Source: Cryptomeria japonica (taxonomy: Eukaryota > Streptophyta > Pinopsida > Cupressales > Cupressaceae). Taken from it: DNA of 64,000 nt. The stretch covers positions 122,001 through 186,000 of the forward strand of contig NW_026728921.1 in NCBI RefSeq assembly GCF_030272615.1, in the 5' to 3' direction. This document shows, one piece after another, positions 7,870-21,442 of the stretch. The notes beneath the pieces were generated by a model. That model saw only the letters and a list, made by a program, of their open reading frames with translations, did no database searches and was not told where the DNA came from. A program made the translations under genes and the position numbers. The first letter of the stretch is position 1. Each line of letters opens with the position of its first letter.

Positions 7870-8842
7870 GATGCTAGGCGTGCTTAAAAACCCTATGAAC
7901 CCTCATAAATCAGATTATCAATACATTCATTCTGAGCTAGGAAACACAAAAAAAAATGTGAGGGATTGCAACCAGAGGGGGAGAACAAGGAAGAAATGTG
8001 TAGCTTCACGCATTGGAAAAACCGTAGGACTCTATTAATCCAAGTTCATTTATTCTAATTGAAATTATAATTTCTATTATGATCCAATGAATAGATTTTA
8101 AATATAATTAATTAAAGTCTTAAATTACCCTCTCCTATTGATTTGCAACACACTAGTTATAATATTAATATTTCCATATGCGCTATCGACTCCCTCTATT
8201 TATCATGTCTCTAAATTTCACACATTTTCCATAATCAATGATAGATTTAAAGAAATCCATCATAAATTATAACACTTGATAGATTTCACGTATTTATGAA
8301 TTATGATAGGTACATTAAACAAATCGATTACTAGATATATAAAATATCATACTAGTTGTGACGACATTTAGAGGTGTTAACTTGGGAGTTGGATCATGTT
8401 AAAATTCAAGAATATAATTACTTTTGTAGAGCAATAATATATCTCCATAGATGTTAATATCGAACCTTTCTAATAAGATAGCTGAAATAAAAATAGTTCA
8501 AACAACTCAGTCTTTTCAAACTCATTTTTGTAATGTATCACTTTCTAAATCTCATGTGTTGGAGTATTGCATATTTTAGTTGCATAGATTGGAATCTACT
8601 TGTTTGAACTCTTGAAATTAAGTAATGAAGTGGAATGACCAAATTAAGTGCATTCACTCAAAAGCAAAATCAAGACTGCCTTGTATAAGATGTCACTAAA
8701 AATGCATATATACTTTATAATAGCAAAAGCTCAAAGAATACACTCATAGTAACGAAAAAATTCTACCTCAATGGTCTTTTATTGCCAATATTGCTAGACC
8801 CTTAGTGAAGAAGCTAAGTACACAACTACACTAATTATTTTT
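7870..8842. other. AT-rich stretch, nothing identified
   Basis: No frame, repeat or element termini that I can support. Contains short direct repeats of the type atgatagatt and atgataggta. Equivalent stretches precede the decayed reading frame in each unit. Confidence 0.5.
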
Positions 8843-10574
8843 ATGAAAACTATATTGGTGGATTGTGTGGACGAGTATGAAGTCCTAAAAAGAGCACACC
8901 TGAGACTCGAAGTGAAACAAATTAATGATTATGGTCTTAAGATAAACACTCCAAATATTGTGGATGATGAAAACGATTTTCTTGACCCCAAATTTGTCGA
9001 TGATAGGAAGCCAGAAGTAATACCAGAAATTGACTGGAAAGAAGATGAGGAAGAACAAATTCAAACCAAGACAATCTTGGTCATTCTAAGAATAGAGAAG
9101 TGGGTTAGAAAGAAGAAACTAAGTAGAAGCTCAAGGAAGGGTTCAACCTCAACCACTAAGGTCTTCAATATCTAATTCTCTTGTCCCATCTTGTGCTGTA
9201 AGTTAACTGAAACAGGGAAAAGGAGGACACAGAGAAAAGATAGTGCAAATCAAAGAGGAGACAACTTCTGTCAGAGTCACTCGCTCTAGAACAAGGGACA
9301 AAAGACAATCCTTGCCTGTTGAAACTATGGTGGTTGACCTTGAGATGGATACCACCTCAATTGATCCAATCAAAGAAACAAAAAGTGCTGGCTGATGAGG
9401 GTAATAATCGGCAAGAATAGGAAGCCTCAAATGAAGTTACTACTATGGTAGTAAGGGACGGAAAAGAGATTGGAACTGATTCAGATAAGCCTCAAGTTCC
9501 TTCAGGACTAGTATGGTTAGCAAATATGTCAAGCAACATTAAGAGAAACATTGTTCCAGCCTCGATTCCAATAGAAGACATTGTGAGTAAATTCTTGGGA
9601 AAGACTCCAAAAATGAAGAAGTCCAAAACTATGTCAAAATTTGACTTTGATGCAGATAGTGGGAACTGGATTGCAGAGATTGCATGCCCATCAACAGATG
9701 AAAAGACAGAGAACTCTACATCTCAGGACTTCACTGTTGAAAAGATAAATATTGGAACTGCTTCTCAAGCCACGTATGTTCTCCACCTTGAGGATTCAAC
9801 AAAGAAAATCATAACCAGGACCTGGAAAGACAAAAAAGATAAGCATCGGATGAAAGAGATGTTACGAAGGATGGTTGAATCCATTCAGGCAATCAATTCT
9901 CTGAACCCTCAAACTATGTCACAGATTCCAATGTCCTTTGATCCTAAGTCCCGTGCAAATTAGAAGAATTGAGATTAAATACAAAAATGCAAGTTGATCA
10001 TAGAAACTGTGATGGAGTGGCTAGAAAAGATTTGAAAGTTTGGTGCAGAGTACTATGTTAATCTAAGCAAGGTATATGATGGGGCAATGCAATTAATGAA
10101 GGAGTTGGAAGTTTAAATTGTCAATTGGAAGAAAGGGGAAGCTAAATGGGCATCAAAAGTTGTGCAGATGTGAGAAGTGTAGAATTATGGGTAATGAATT
10201 TTCTTGTGAAAAGACCTATGGCTGACCTGGATGACAGCATTTTGTATGTGTGCCAGAGGAACATTGAATGGAGAAATTCTCTTATAAAATAGGCTTATGA
10301 GGACTTCGCAAAGTTGGTAAACCAACTCACAGAATTAGTTACTTAAATAAGAAACGAGCTTGTGTGCAATGGGATTTAATGTTTGAATGATGATTGAAGA
10401 ACCCTTGAAACGATCAAGGTTATAATAGGATCATTTAAGAGGAAAATTGATTATGTGAAAGAGGCTAAGGGTTAGGTTCCAGATGACTTAAGTGTGATTG
10501 TTAAGATCGAATCACTCTTGTTTTTATGCATTAGACATCTGGATAGTCACTCTGACAAAAGTCGCACAAGTTAA
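8843..10574 (+). pseudogene. Decayed long reading frame, unrecognised, unit 1
   Basis: Coding-like pieces succeed one another. The frame 8843-9175 (110 codons, acidic: DWKEDEEEQ) ends in TAA. A second frame from about 9231 contains VTRSRTRDKRQ. A third, reached by a 1-base slip in an A run near 9390, reads DEGNNRQE, a stop, EASNEVTT and then the ATG at 9445. The piece 9445-9963 (172 codons) is uninterrupted. The same frame continues past its TAG for at least 200 bases with segments such as WLEKI, YYVNLSKVYDGAMQLMKELE and KKGEAKWASKVVQM, separated by single stops. A 1-base loss in a G run near 10190 then shifts it to PMADLDDSILYVCQRNIEW and onward. The ancestral protein was probably over 500 residues, charged, with no membrane segment. 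Its family is not recognised; retroelement origin is a guess from context. Confidence 0.5.
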
Positions 10575-10869
10575 CATGGAAAAAGAGGTCTGGAAGCAAT
10601 GTATGGCACGCGTGGGATTACCTCATCATACAATCATTCAGCACTTCACCACTACTCATGCAGATTGGAAGAAAGAAGCAGTTATCAAACCTGCATAGTG
10701 ACATTTTTCGTTCATGATAAATCCTTTTTCAATTGTTAGTTGCATAAACAATTTTATATTTATACTGGTTTCATTGACTTTGCAGGGCAGATTTGTTGGC
10801 TTTCCATGTTTCTTGTTATAATTGTTTGCCCGGTTGTGGCTATATAACAATATTTTCGAGACTCTAGAA
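10575..10869. other. Spacer to the next unit, no gene
   Basis: Contains pyrimidine-rich tracts ending in tttgcag (near 10785), which look like splice acceptors, but no exon can be supported. Sequence passes without any break into the next unit, so the original amplification junction is not marked here. Confidence 0.5.
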
Positions 10870-11541
10870 AGATCCAAAAAATTGTGATTTTTCGAGCATC
10901 AAACAATATATGTTCATGTTTTGATTTCCTTGGAACTGGATTGACTGATTTAGAAATCAAAATGATTATGGTGTGTAGTCTTTGAATTTGTGCATTTAAA
11001 GATTGGCGATCTTTCTTTAAAAAATCAGTTATGTGCATCATACATTATTCTTATCAGTCAATTCTATATTTTCTTGAATTCATTGTAATATATATTTGTT
11101 AGAAGATTCGTTCTGGATTGAGTTGCGTTGATCCCCCTTGCCCTGTGAGGCATGAGAGGGTATCGATCAGAATCAATACTGCATTGAACTTGCTTTGCAC
11201 TGAATTTATGGAATGAACTTATGCTCAGATACAGAGTCTGTGGTCTCTTATTTAATCTTTATAATTTTCACTCTTTTTTTATATTATGGCATTCCTTTGT
11301 GTTGATAGATGAATGCTAAAACCTTTTTATGCTTTTTGGTTAAAAGCATCTTCATTTCAAGATTTTCTGTGTAGAATTTATTGCAAATAATATGAGGAGC
11401 TTCCCTCTAATGCAGAGGATGGATTTTGATTAGTTCATCCAACTATTGGTTTATTTGTGTCATTTTATTAAGGGGTGTACAAAAGTGGTATTATCATTTA
11501 GAGAAAATAACTATTGCAGTTACAAGACAGGGACAAATTTG

Positions 11542-12546
11542 TTAGCCGACCCATACAAACCAAAGCGTTGATCTCCCACTGCTGGTGAAGAAATATATAA
11601 CTCTTTCCTCACATCCTTCAGTTGTCTCTTGCACAAAAGCAACAATACCGGCAAGCCTTGCGGCTTCCAAAACCCCATCAGCCCATATTCTCCAACCTTG
11701 TATGGGTTCCTTTGCACCATGCCTCTTCTCTACACCCATTTTTATTAGCACTTGGTGCATAGTAGGATTCTTCTCATTTTGGGAGACAAGTCCCATAGAG
11801 AATTCCCTAGGATGCCCAAATACCTCGGAAAACCTTTCACTGCCCACCATTTTCTTTATACTCCGTCTCCTTGGTGAAGCTCTCTTCACTAGGGTCAACT
11901 TCAATTTCTACCACATCTTGAAACTAATCCAAAACAAGGCCCAAGCCGGACCTCGTTCGGGGAAACTCTCCCACCACATCAAGAGGCTCGACACGTTGTC
12001 TTCGTTTTGACCTGCAATGGTCATCATCATGTGTATCTGGAGCACGTAGAATTCTAGGAAACTTTTTTGCTTATAGAAGCACCTCCCATTGCATCAAGCA
12101 CAACATCTTACACTTCATTAGCCAAGTCCATAGGCACATATTCTTCTAAGAAAAGGTCTCCTCCCTCTTAAACCACAACCTCTTTTCTAGGATCTTTCTG
12201 CTAAAAAATTCTGGTGTCTATATAGGGACTATCTTCAACTCCAACTGAGGCATCACAACTTTCAACCTTGACCACACAAATGCCAACAACTTCTTGACCA
12301 TTAACAGTTTGGCCAATAACTACCAAAGATGGCTCAAGATAGGAGCAAATAAGAATCCCAACATCCTTCTCTTTGTTGGATTCTCCTCTTCCATTGAGTT
12401 CCCCTTTTTCTTCTAGCCATACCACCAAAGCACATGACACTTGAAGCGTTTTTTTACATGGAATATAAATTTACCATAGAAGTTATGAATTTTACCTTCT
12501 CCTTCTTCCTCCATCTCTACTCAAGCCAACCTAGGCTCTGATACCA
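11542..12546 (-). mobile_element. Internal remnant of Copia-like element, unit 2
   Basis: Same extent and orientation as in unit 1, ending at the primer-binding site (12534-12546). The 120-codon frame is open at 11542-11904, with Gln in place of Arg in the EPIRGW segment and Gly in place of Glu in FSMELV. A leftward frame of 79 codons lies at 12201-12440. The frame starting MEEEGEG is shorter than in units 1, 5 and 6. Confidence 0.55.
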
Positions 12547-12548
12547 AT

Positions 12549-12886
12549 TGTTAGATATAAAGAAGCCGAGAAAAGATAATTGAATGAAACAAATAATGTT
12601 TCACCAATAAATGTCTACATCCACCAAAGCAGGAAAATCTTATCTATTAGCCGATATCCAGTACATGGCTATACAAATCTATTTATACATTACGTCAGAC
12701 ATAAAATGAAGAGTCAAGGGAAGGTAAACAGACCGTTGGGCTTCATATACCCAACAAGAAGTATCCCCCTCTCTATATAATTGGGTTGAACAAATAATTT
12801 GGAATAAAATTTAATAATATTAGTTAAATATTATTTAATTATATTTAATTGATAGAATCTATATATAATAATAATTTGGTCTAACA
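12549..12886 (-). mobile_element. LTR of Copia-like element, unit 2
   Basis: 338 bp, TGTTAGA to TCTAACA, next to the primer-binding site. Differs from unit 1 by one base deletion near its 3' end and a few substitutions, including aaggtaaac for aaggcaaac. Confidence 0.85.
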
Positions 12887-13100
12887 ATTTATTTAAAACA
12901 AAATTGAATAATATTGATTAATGTGTATTTTGTTATATTTAAATAAAATTAAGAATAAAATACTATTTCTCTTCCCTATTCTGTATAATCATCCGTCCAT
13001 TTATTTGCAGCAAAATAAACTCATAAGAAAATTATTGAAGCAACTCTTTGAAAAAATAAATTATAGATTTTTCTCTAAAATAAAAGAATTAATTAAAAAA

Positions 13101-14041
13101 TTCTTACCTACCCTACATTACTAATGGATAACTTATTGCCCTAGGGCATAATTTTAGTGTAAAATTATAGAAATAACCCTTTCTAAATAAACATTTCTTC
13201 ATTCTTCTTTAAAAATATTTTAAAAGATAATAATAGTTCATTATCTACCCAACATAATTGGTTGATCATTTCTTTTTCAAAAGGCATAACTTAGTGAAAA
13301 ATATAGAAACATCTCCTTGAAAAATCTTAACTACCCTTTGTAACCATTGAATCAAGTGATAGACATCTCTTTGAAAATTGAAGCTATTGTTTCATCTTAA
13401 ATAAACAATATTTTTATTACCTACCCTTCTTAACTATTGGGTCACTTACTGCACACGAGGCATAGCCAAAAATTGTAGAAACAACTCCTTGGAAATTATA
13501 ACTACCCTATGTAACCATTGGATCACTAGATAGGAAATTCTTTCTCCTCTAAATAAATAATTTTTCCTTAACTATAACCATTCAATCACCTTATATCCCA
13601 GAGGGCATAAGTTTAGTAGGGAATTATAGAAACAACTCCTTGGATATTTTAATTACCTTATGTAACCATTGGATCACAATATAAGTAACTCTTTGGAAAT
13701 TGAATCTATTGATTTTCCTTAAAAATAAAACAATATTTCTGGTACCTACCCTTATTAACTATTGCATCACTTATTTGCCACTAGGCATAAGTTTAGTGGA
13801 AAATTATAGAAAGAACTCCTTGAAAACATTAACTACCCTATGTAACCATTGGATCACTAGATAAGCAACTCATAGAAAATTGGAATTATTGATTGACAAT
13901 AAAAATAAAATGATATTTCTCTTACCTACACCTCTTAACTATTTGAATGCTTATTTCAAACCATTTGTTTCCTCTACCTACCCCTCTTAACTTTTGGAAT
14001 GCTTATTTCAAACTATTTATTTTCTCTACCTACCCACTATC
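13101..14041. repeat. Diverged minisatellite, unit 2
   Basis: Same repeat order as in unit 1. Private changes include ccattgaatc in one repeat and cctctacc in place of tctctacc in the shorter right-hand repeats. Confidence 0.85.
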
Positions 14042-14987
14042 TATTTGACAAAATTTCTCGTTAGCCATTCAACTATTTATTTTGCTTCATCGATCAACCT
14101 TCACCAATATGTCTTCCTCTTTCTCATGACTTTCACCAGTTTGAATGGCCTTGGAGATGCTGGCTTGTAGGTTAGTACCAGAGAGTGTGTTCAGAAATTT
14201 TATGTTGTAGGGCTAAGATAATGACATTCTTTCGGTAGATGGAGGAAAGTATGAATAATCTTTTCACTTAGATATTAATTTTTTTACACTTTTTCCCATT
14301 ACAATGATATATTTTTTTGTTTTTTCCCTCTATATTTATGTGTTTGTTCCTGAGTGTAGTGGAGAACATAAGTAGCACTATGGAGAGCACAAATAGCAGA
14401 AATATGTCCACATGATAGAAACCAACAGAAATAAATATTATGTTTCTTTTGTTTTTAATACAATTTATTTTTTTTATTTTTTTTTTCAATAAATAAATTT
14501 TATTGTAAAACTCGTTATTTTCTTTACATCTTGAGAACAGAAGTTTATCATCATATTGTTGTAATCTAAAATGTGAAGGTTTTCTCTCCATGTTTCCTTT
14601 GCACCAATGAGCTCTTCTACGTCATGCCTTTGCACCATCTTTTCTTTATACACCTTTTTAATTCAACTTGACATTCTCCGAATATTAATTGAATTCAAGT
14701 GCATGTCTGTCTTTCAGGAGGACATTTGCTTTTAGATTCTGTACTTAATTTGTGCAAAAGTTCCTTCTCGTATATTCATGCACGTAGGAATGTGATAGTG
14801 GTTCTAGTCCCACTCAACATTCTTGTGGCTTCAATGCTCAGGTCTGTCTCAACCTCTTCATATGGGTTTTGCATCTGAGTTTGAAGGAGCTTCTCATACA
14901 ATGTTTTTATATGCACTATTCATAATTGTGAAAATAATTTCTGTAATGTTTTTCATGCATGACATTCTTCCTTTGATTGTTTCACAG

Positions 14988-15179
14988 CTTATAAATGGCT
15001 CGCAAGGTCCAACTGGGCAACAATGGAAGGTGGAGTTAGTAAGTATAAACAATAAAGTAGAATTTCGACATGGTTGGCAAGAATTTGTCAGTTATATAGC
15101 GATGTTTTACTAGACATTCATATATATGGAAGATTTGGGGGGAAGAAAATTTTCAATGCTGATAATTTTGAAAAAGCAG
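14988..15179 (+). pseudogene. Broken B3-domain exon, unit 2
   Basis: Identical in frame to unit 1, including the acceptor ending at 14987, the GWQEFV core and the in-frame TAG (15111-15113). The end of the domain reads with Leu where unit 1 has Phe (ttg versus ttt), so unit 1 holds the derived or converted base at this point. Confidence 0.6.
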
Positions 15180-16397
15180 ATATTCTTTAGAATAAGAGAT
15201 TCCTTTCTAATAAAATATATAGTTTAAATCAATCAGTGGACAATAAATTGTTGATTGATTTAATTTCTCATGAGAAAGATAACAAATAAAAGAACAAGGA
15301 GGAAATCCTCATTTTTTGATAGAGCAAAAGTTTTGTTAAAAAATATAGAGTTTTCTAAATTTGTTAGTTTCATAACTAGCTTCCAGAGTTGCATTTGAAC
15401 TGTATTTTTTCAGAATAATACAATTTCATAAGCTAGCTAGTTATGGAACAGACAAATTTAAAAAGTTCTATCTATTTTTGCTATCAAGAAATGAATATTT
15501 TCATTTGGATATTTTATTTTCAGACTCACCGTTATCTTTTTCATCAGAATCCAATTCAATTAGCAATTTCTTGCCTAATGCTTGATTTAAACTAGCATTT
15601 TGTTAGAAGGGAACCTCTCATTTGAAACAGTGTCTTGTTTTTCAGAATTTTGAGCACTGAAGTTTTTGGCACACCCAGACTTTCCATATATATGAACCTC
15701 TAAGTAAAGACAAAAGAAAATCTCACACTTCCAGGCTGCAATAATCGAGTCTCCGACAAAGAAGGAGTTGAGTTGTGGGCCAGTTTCCGAACCCAGAGTG
15801 GCTGCTTAACAGTTTGATTATGGAGAAGAATTATAAAAGCAGTTGCACTATTTAACATTTTTTTTTGTCATTTGACAAGAAAACAGTTGCACTATAAAAT
15901 CTATTATATTAACTCATATTTGTGACCATTCGTGTCCAGGAACAAGAATAAGAGGAAATAGTACAGAAGATTCAGCCAAGAGCTGCACCAAAGTTGATAA
16001 TTTTCTCTACTTCCCACATATTGTTGAGGGTGTAAAGTCCTTTTGATAGCACACTAGAGATCTCTTTCCTCCAAGGCAATTGCAGCATTTGATAGCATTT
16101 CAAATTTATTTCCCATTTCATTAATGGTGTGTTATTAGCACAAGCTTTCAGCCTGGCTTTCTTATTATATGTGCTCAACAAATGGGTAATTCCTCCTTTT
16201 TCTTCTATCTTAGCTTTTCAAGAGAGAACAATAATTTTCATTGGTTCTATCTTACATTAACCTTTCTAAATGTGTAACTGCTACTTTGTAGGAATTAATT
16301 TTATTGATATTCTCAGTGGTTCTATGTAATGTCACTGAGTTACCTACTCAGAACTCTCCCTATAATGTCACTGAGTTACCAATTCTCAGTGGTTCTA

Positions 16398-17324
16398 TGT
16401 AATGTCCCCTTTTTAGGATAACTTCTGTCCTCTAAATCTCAATTATTACTATGGAACTGATCTTTGATAACACTTCAAATTATATAATTGATATAATATA
16501 TGCAACAATAATATCATGCAAGGATATATATAGAGAGAGAGAGATTATGTGTTGATTAATGCTAACTCTGATTGAATAATTACATGTATACCAAATGATG
16601 TGATCAATATATCGGCTCTTTCTGCAATTCACTTTGATGAGATTATCTCTGCTATATCTGATATGTCATATAAATTATCCAAGCTGAACTTGATATTCAA
16701 TCGGATGCTATTTCTGATCTAACACTTGAGTATATAAAATGTATATATATATACAATGCTAATGTCGCTGGTATCTATGTGTTGCTGTTTCAGGTGTGTA
16801 GTTATATTCTTGTTGATTCTGTTGTAGACGATTTGCACTCGCAACAATGATGTTGTCTCTGATATATCCTTTTGATCTATGCAACAATGATGTTGTCTCT
16901 GATATTTTCTTTTGATCTATCAAACGAACAGATCCAATAAAGGATAAATAAAAGATCAACGTTTTTCTAATCATCCTTGATGAAGTGTGATCGATGTCCC
17001 ACTTATACCTTGCAAATCAAAGGGTCACATCTTTTGAATGTGTAAGAGACATGTCTTTACCTAACCGTGTGTATTTCCACAGATCGCATCTCTTTAATTT
17101 ACTAATTATTATTGTTATCCCTTAATCGATGTCACCCCGATTAGTGCTTCTTCTTTTAATTATTATTATATCTTCATTGTTGTTCTTCTATCTCAGCCAC
17201 GTCACTTATAACGTCTCATTGAATCGGTCAAATACTTATCGTGTGTATGGTCTTGCTGCTGTAGATGCTCATAGTGTAGATGTTGGTGATTGAACTAGTG
17301 GATTGTCTGTATGGGGACATCACA
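16398..17324 (+). mobile_element. Solo LTR, unit 2
   Basis: 927 bp with TTCTA target duplications at 16393-16397 and 17325-17329, intact on both sides. Confidence 0.9.
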
Positions 17325-19710
17325 TTCTATATTCGTCACCTACTCAGAACTCTCCCTTGAAAACTCCTAATCTGTAATATGATTTGTCACAGAGTTACCT
17401 TGGTGGTTCTGTACTCTTTACCTTGGTATGAGCTTAATGTTTGCATGTACTCGTATTATTTCAGGAAAAGAACTATTACTAAGAGCCATGGGATATTCAA
17501 AGGAGACAAAGATTTATGTTCAGTACCATAAGAAATATGTTCCCTAATTTGATATGTTCGAAAAAAGGTCCTAATATGAGACAGTTATGACTCGTAGGTT
17601 TTTCAAATTCTTTCTTGTGAACTTGCATTTTCAATAGTCTTCCTGATCTGAAATGGGTATTATTTATTTGAAATCCTTGTTTCATCTTGTGGCCCTGCAA
17701 GGTATGCCTTGCAGTTTATTTTCACATTTTTGGAAGCTTTTCATTCCAATATACTGCGAACACAGGACTCCTCTGCTGTCCAATCACTAGCACTGTAGCA
17801 CCGCAGTGCATAACACTGAGAACACTAGATGAAACAGCAATATATTTGTCATAGCCCCTAGAAACTATGTTTATTATTTTGCATGACCCTTGTTGGATGT
17901 CCGTTTTGTTATATGGACTATATATGTGTATCAGTTGTAAAGTTGATGTTAATATTATTGAATATAATTATTATCTTTATTATGCCATCTCTTATTTAAT
18001 GTATTTATTTTGTTTAGAAGACGAATAATGTGTGGGTGTCTTTGGGTGCAGGTATAAAGGTGTATGTGTCAAAGTCTCTGGTTAGCCTTTGGGATAATTT
18101 AGATTTTTGCAATCCAGTTAAATTGATATTGTAAATTTAATAATATAAGCAAATCTAGCCAGAATTGTTTGAGCTACCATTTATTACTAAAATTCTTTAT
18201 TCAATCATTATTGTTTAGTTATTATTGATTATGAATGCAAATATTGATACTATCATATTTACATATTTGTTAAGTAAAGGTGTTTATAATAAATTTACCA
18301 AAGAATAATTAACTGAATTTAATATATAATAAATATATTAAATGGTAAACAACAACTAAATATCAATATAAACATAAATTAAAAAAACATGAATAAATAA
18401 ATAGAAGCATATAAACAAATAATTAAATCTATAATGTATGGGGAAGGAGTGCAAAATATAAATAATAGTTAATAAATTTTCCAACTATCCCATGAGGGGA
18501 GGTAGGAAATAAAACAAGCAAATGTATTGAAGGAAATGAACACATGGGTAGGAAGTACATGGCAGCAAAATAATTTATTGGAGAAGCTAGGCACCAAAAT
18601 GTAGGACACCATAGTTAATGAGCATGGCCAAAGGCATGGGAGAGATGAATGTAGGACAAAGAGGAGAGCTCTACCATTAAAATGTTATTGCACCCATGTC
18701 TATAAAGGTTGTCCAAAAAAAAAAAAAAAGACACCATGATGCTAGGCGTGCTTAAAAACCCTATGAACCCTCATAAATCAGATTATCAATACATTCATTC
18801 TGAGCTAGGAAACACAAAAAAAAATGTGAGGGATTGCAACCAGAGGGGGAGAACAAGGAAGAAATGTGTAGCTTCACGCATTGGAAAAACCGTAGGACTC
18901 TATTAATCCAAGTTCATTTATTCTAATTGAAATTATAATTTCTATTATGATCCAATGAATAGATTTTAAATATAATTAATTAAAGTCTTAAATTACCCTC
19001 TCCTATTGATTTGCAACACACTAGTTATAATATTAATATTTCCATATGCGCTATCGACTCCCTCTATTTATCATGTCTCTAAATTTCACACATTTTCCAT
19101 AATCAATGATAGATTTAAAGAAATCCATCATAAATTATAACACTTCATAGATTTCACGTATTTATGAATTATGATAGGTACATTAAACAAATCGATTACT
19201 AGATATATAAAATATCATACTAGTTGTGACGACATTTAGAGGTGTTAACTTGGGAGTTGGATCATGTTAAAATTCAAGAATATAATTACTTTTGTAGAGC
19301 AATAATATATCTCCATAGATGTTAATATCGAACCTTTCTAATAAGATAGCTGAAATAAAAATAGTTCAAACAACTCAGTCTTTTCAAACTCATTTTTGTA
19401 ATGTATCACTTTCTAAATCTCATGTGTTGGAGTATTGCATATTTTAGTTGCATAGATTGGAATCTACTTGTTTGAACTCTTGAAATTAAGTAATGAAGTG
19501 GAATGACCAAATTAAGTGCATTCACTCAAAAGCAAAATCAAGACTGCCTTGTATAAGATGTCACTAAAAATGCATATATACTTTATAATAGCAAAAGCTC
19601 AAAGAATACACTCATAGTAACGAAAAAATTCTACCTCAATGGTCTTTTCTTGCCAATATTGCTAGACCCTTAGTGAAGAAGCTAAGTACACAACTACACT
19701 AATTATTTTT

Positions 19711-21442
19711 ATGAAAACTATATTGGTGGATTGTGTGGACGAGTATGAAGTCCTAAAAAGAGCACACCTGAGACTCGAAGTGAAACAAATTAATGATTAT
19801 GGTCTTAAGATAAACACTCCAAATATTGTGGATGATGAAAACGATTTTCTTGACCCCAAATTTGTCGATGATAGGAAGCCATAAGTAATACCAGAAATTG
19901 ACTGGAAAGAAGATGAGGAAGAACAAATTCAAACCAAGACAATCTTGGTCATTCTAAGAATAGAGAAGTGGGTTAGAAAGAAGAAACTAAGTAGAAGCTC
20001 AAGGAAGGGTTCAACCTCAACCACTAAGGTCTTCAATATCTAATTCTCTTGTCCCATCTTGTGCTGTAAGTTAACTGAAACAGGGAAAAGGAGGACACAG
20101 AGAAAAGATAGTGCAAATCAAAGAGGAGACAACTTCTGTCAGAGTCACTCGCTCTAGAACAAGGGACAAAAGACAATCCTTGCCTGTTGAAACTATGGTG
20201 GTTGACCTTGAGATGGATACCACCTCAATTGATCCAATCAAAGAAACAAAAAGTGCTGGCTGATGAGGGTAATAATCGGCAAGAATAGGAAGCCTCAAAT
20301 GAAGTTACTACTATGGTAGTAAGGGACGGAAAAGAGATTGGAACTGATTCAGATAAGCCTCAAGTTCCTTCAGGACTAGTATGGTTAGCAAATATGTCAA
20401 GCAACATTAAGAGAAACATTGTTCCAGCCTCGATTCCAATAGAAGACATGGTGAGTAAATTCTTGGGAAAGACTCCAAAAATGAAGAAGTCCAAAACTAT
20501 GTCAAAATTTGACTTTGATGCAGATAGTGGGAACTGGATTGCAGAGATTGCATGCCCATCAACAGATGAAAAGACAGAGAACTCTACATCTCAGGACTTC
20601 ACTGTTGAAAAGATAAATATTGGAACTGCTTCTCAAGCCACGTATGTTCTCCACCTTGAGGATTCAACAAAGAAAATCATAACCAGGACCTGGAAAGACA
20701 AAAAAGATAAGCATCGGATGAAAGAGATGTTACGAAGGATGGTTGAATCCATTCAGGCAATCAATTCTCTGAACCCTCAAACTATGTCACAGATTCCAAT
20801 GTCCTTTGATCCTAAGTCCCGTGCAAATTAGAAGAATTTAGAGTAAATACAAAAATGCAAGTTGATCATAGAAACTGTGATGGAGTGGCTAGAAAAGATT
20901 TGAAAGTCTGGTGCAGAGTACTATGTTAATCTAAGCAAGGTATATGATGGGGCAATGCAATTAATGAAGGAGTTGGAAGTTTAAATTGTCAATTGGAAGA
21001 AAGGGGAAGCTAAATGGGCATCAAAAGTTGTGCAGATGTGAGAAGTGTAGAATTATGGGTAATGAATTTTCTTGTGAAAAGACCTATGGCTGACCTGGAT
21101 GACAGCATTTTGTATGTGTGCCAGAGGAACATTGAATGGAGAAATTCTCTTATAAAATAGGCTTATGAGGACTTCGCAAAGTTGGTAAACCAACTCACAG
21201 AATTAGTTACTTAAATAAGAAACGAGCTTGTGTGCAATGGGATTTAATGTTTGAATGATGATTGAAGAACCCTTGAAACGATCAAGGTTATAATAGGATC
21301 ATTTAAGAGGAAAATTGATTATGTGAAAGAGGCTAAGGGTTAGGTTCCAGATGACTTAAGTGTGATTGTTAAGATCGAATCACTCTTGTTTTTATGCATT
21401 AGACATCTGGATAGTCACTCTGACAAAAGTCGCACAAGTTAA
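19711..21442 (+). pseudogene. Decayed long reading frame, unit 2
   Basis: The first piece is cut by a TAA at 19882-19884. The 172-codon piece at 20313-20831 is open and differs from unit 1 by Met for Ile in IPIEDMVSK. It carries the 1-base deletion after attatggg shared with units 1 and 3. Confidence 0.5.

Larger units (their letters stand above)
1..10869 (+). repeat. Array unit 1 (10869 bp)
   Basis: Mosaic unit. Up to about 1857 it carries variants shared with units 5 and 6 (for example gaattcc at 54-60). From about 2059 onward it matches units 2 and 3. It is the only unit with an extra base in the LTR (agatataagagaagcc near 1683), making that LTR 339 bp instead of 338. Both longer pieces of the plus-strand decayed reading frame (8843-9175 and 9445-9963) are uninterrupted here. 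Confidence 0.97.

Noticed and set aside
7841-8038. Frame beginning with a poly-lysine run
   Set aside because: It starts at TTG, not ATG, and its first residues come from the A15 tract; the rest has no recognisable domain.
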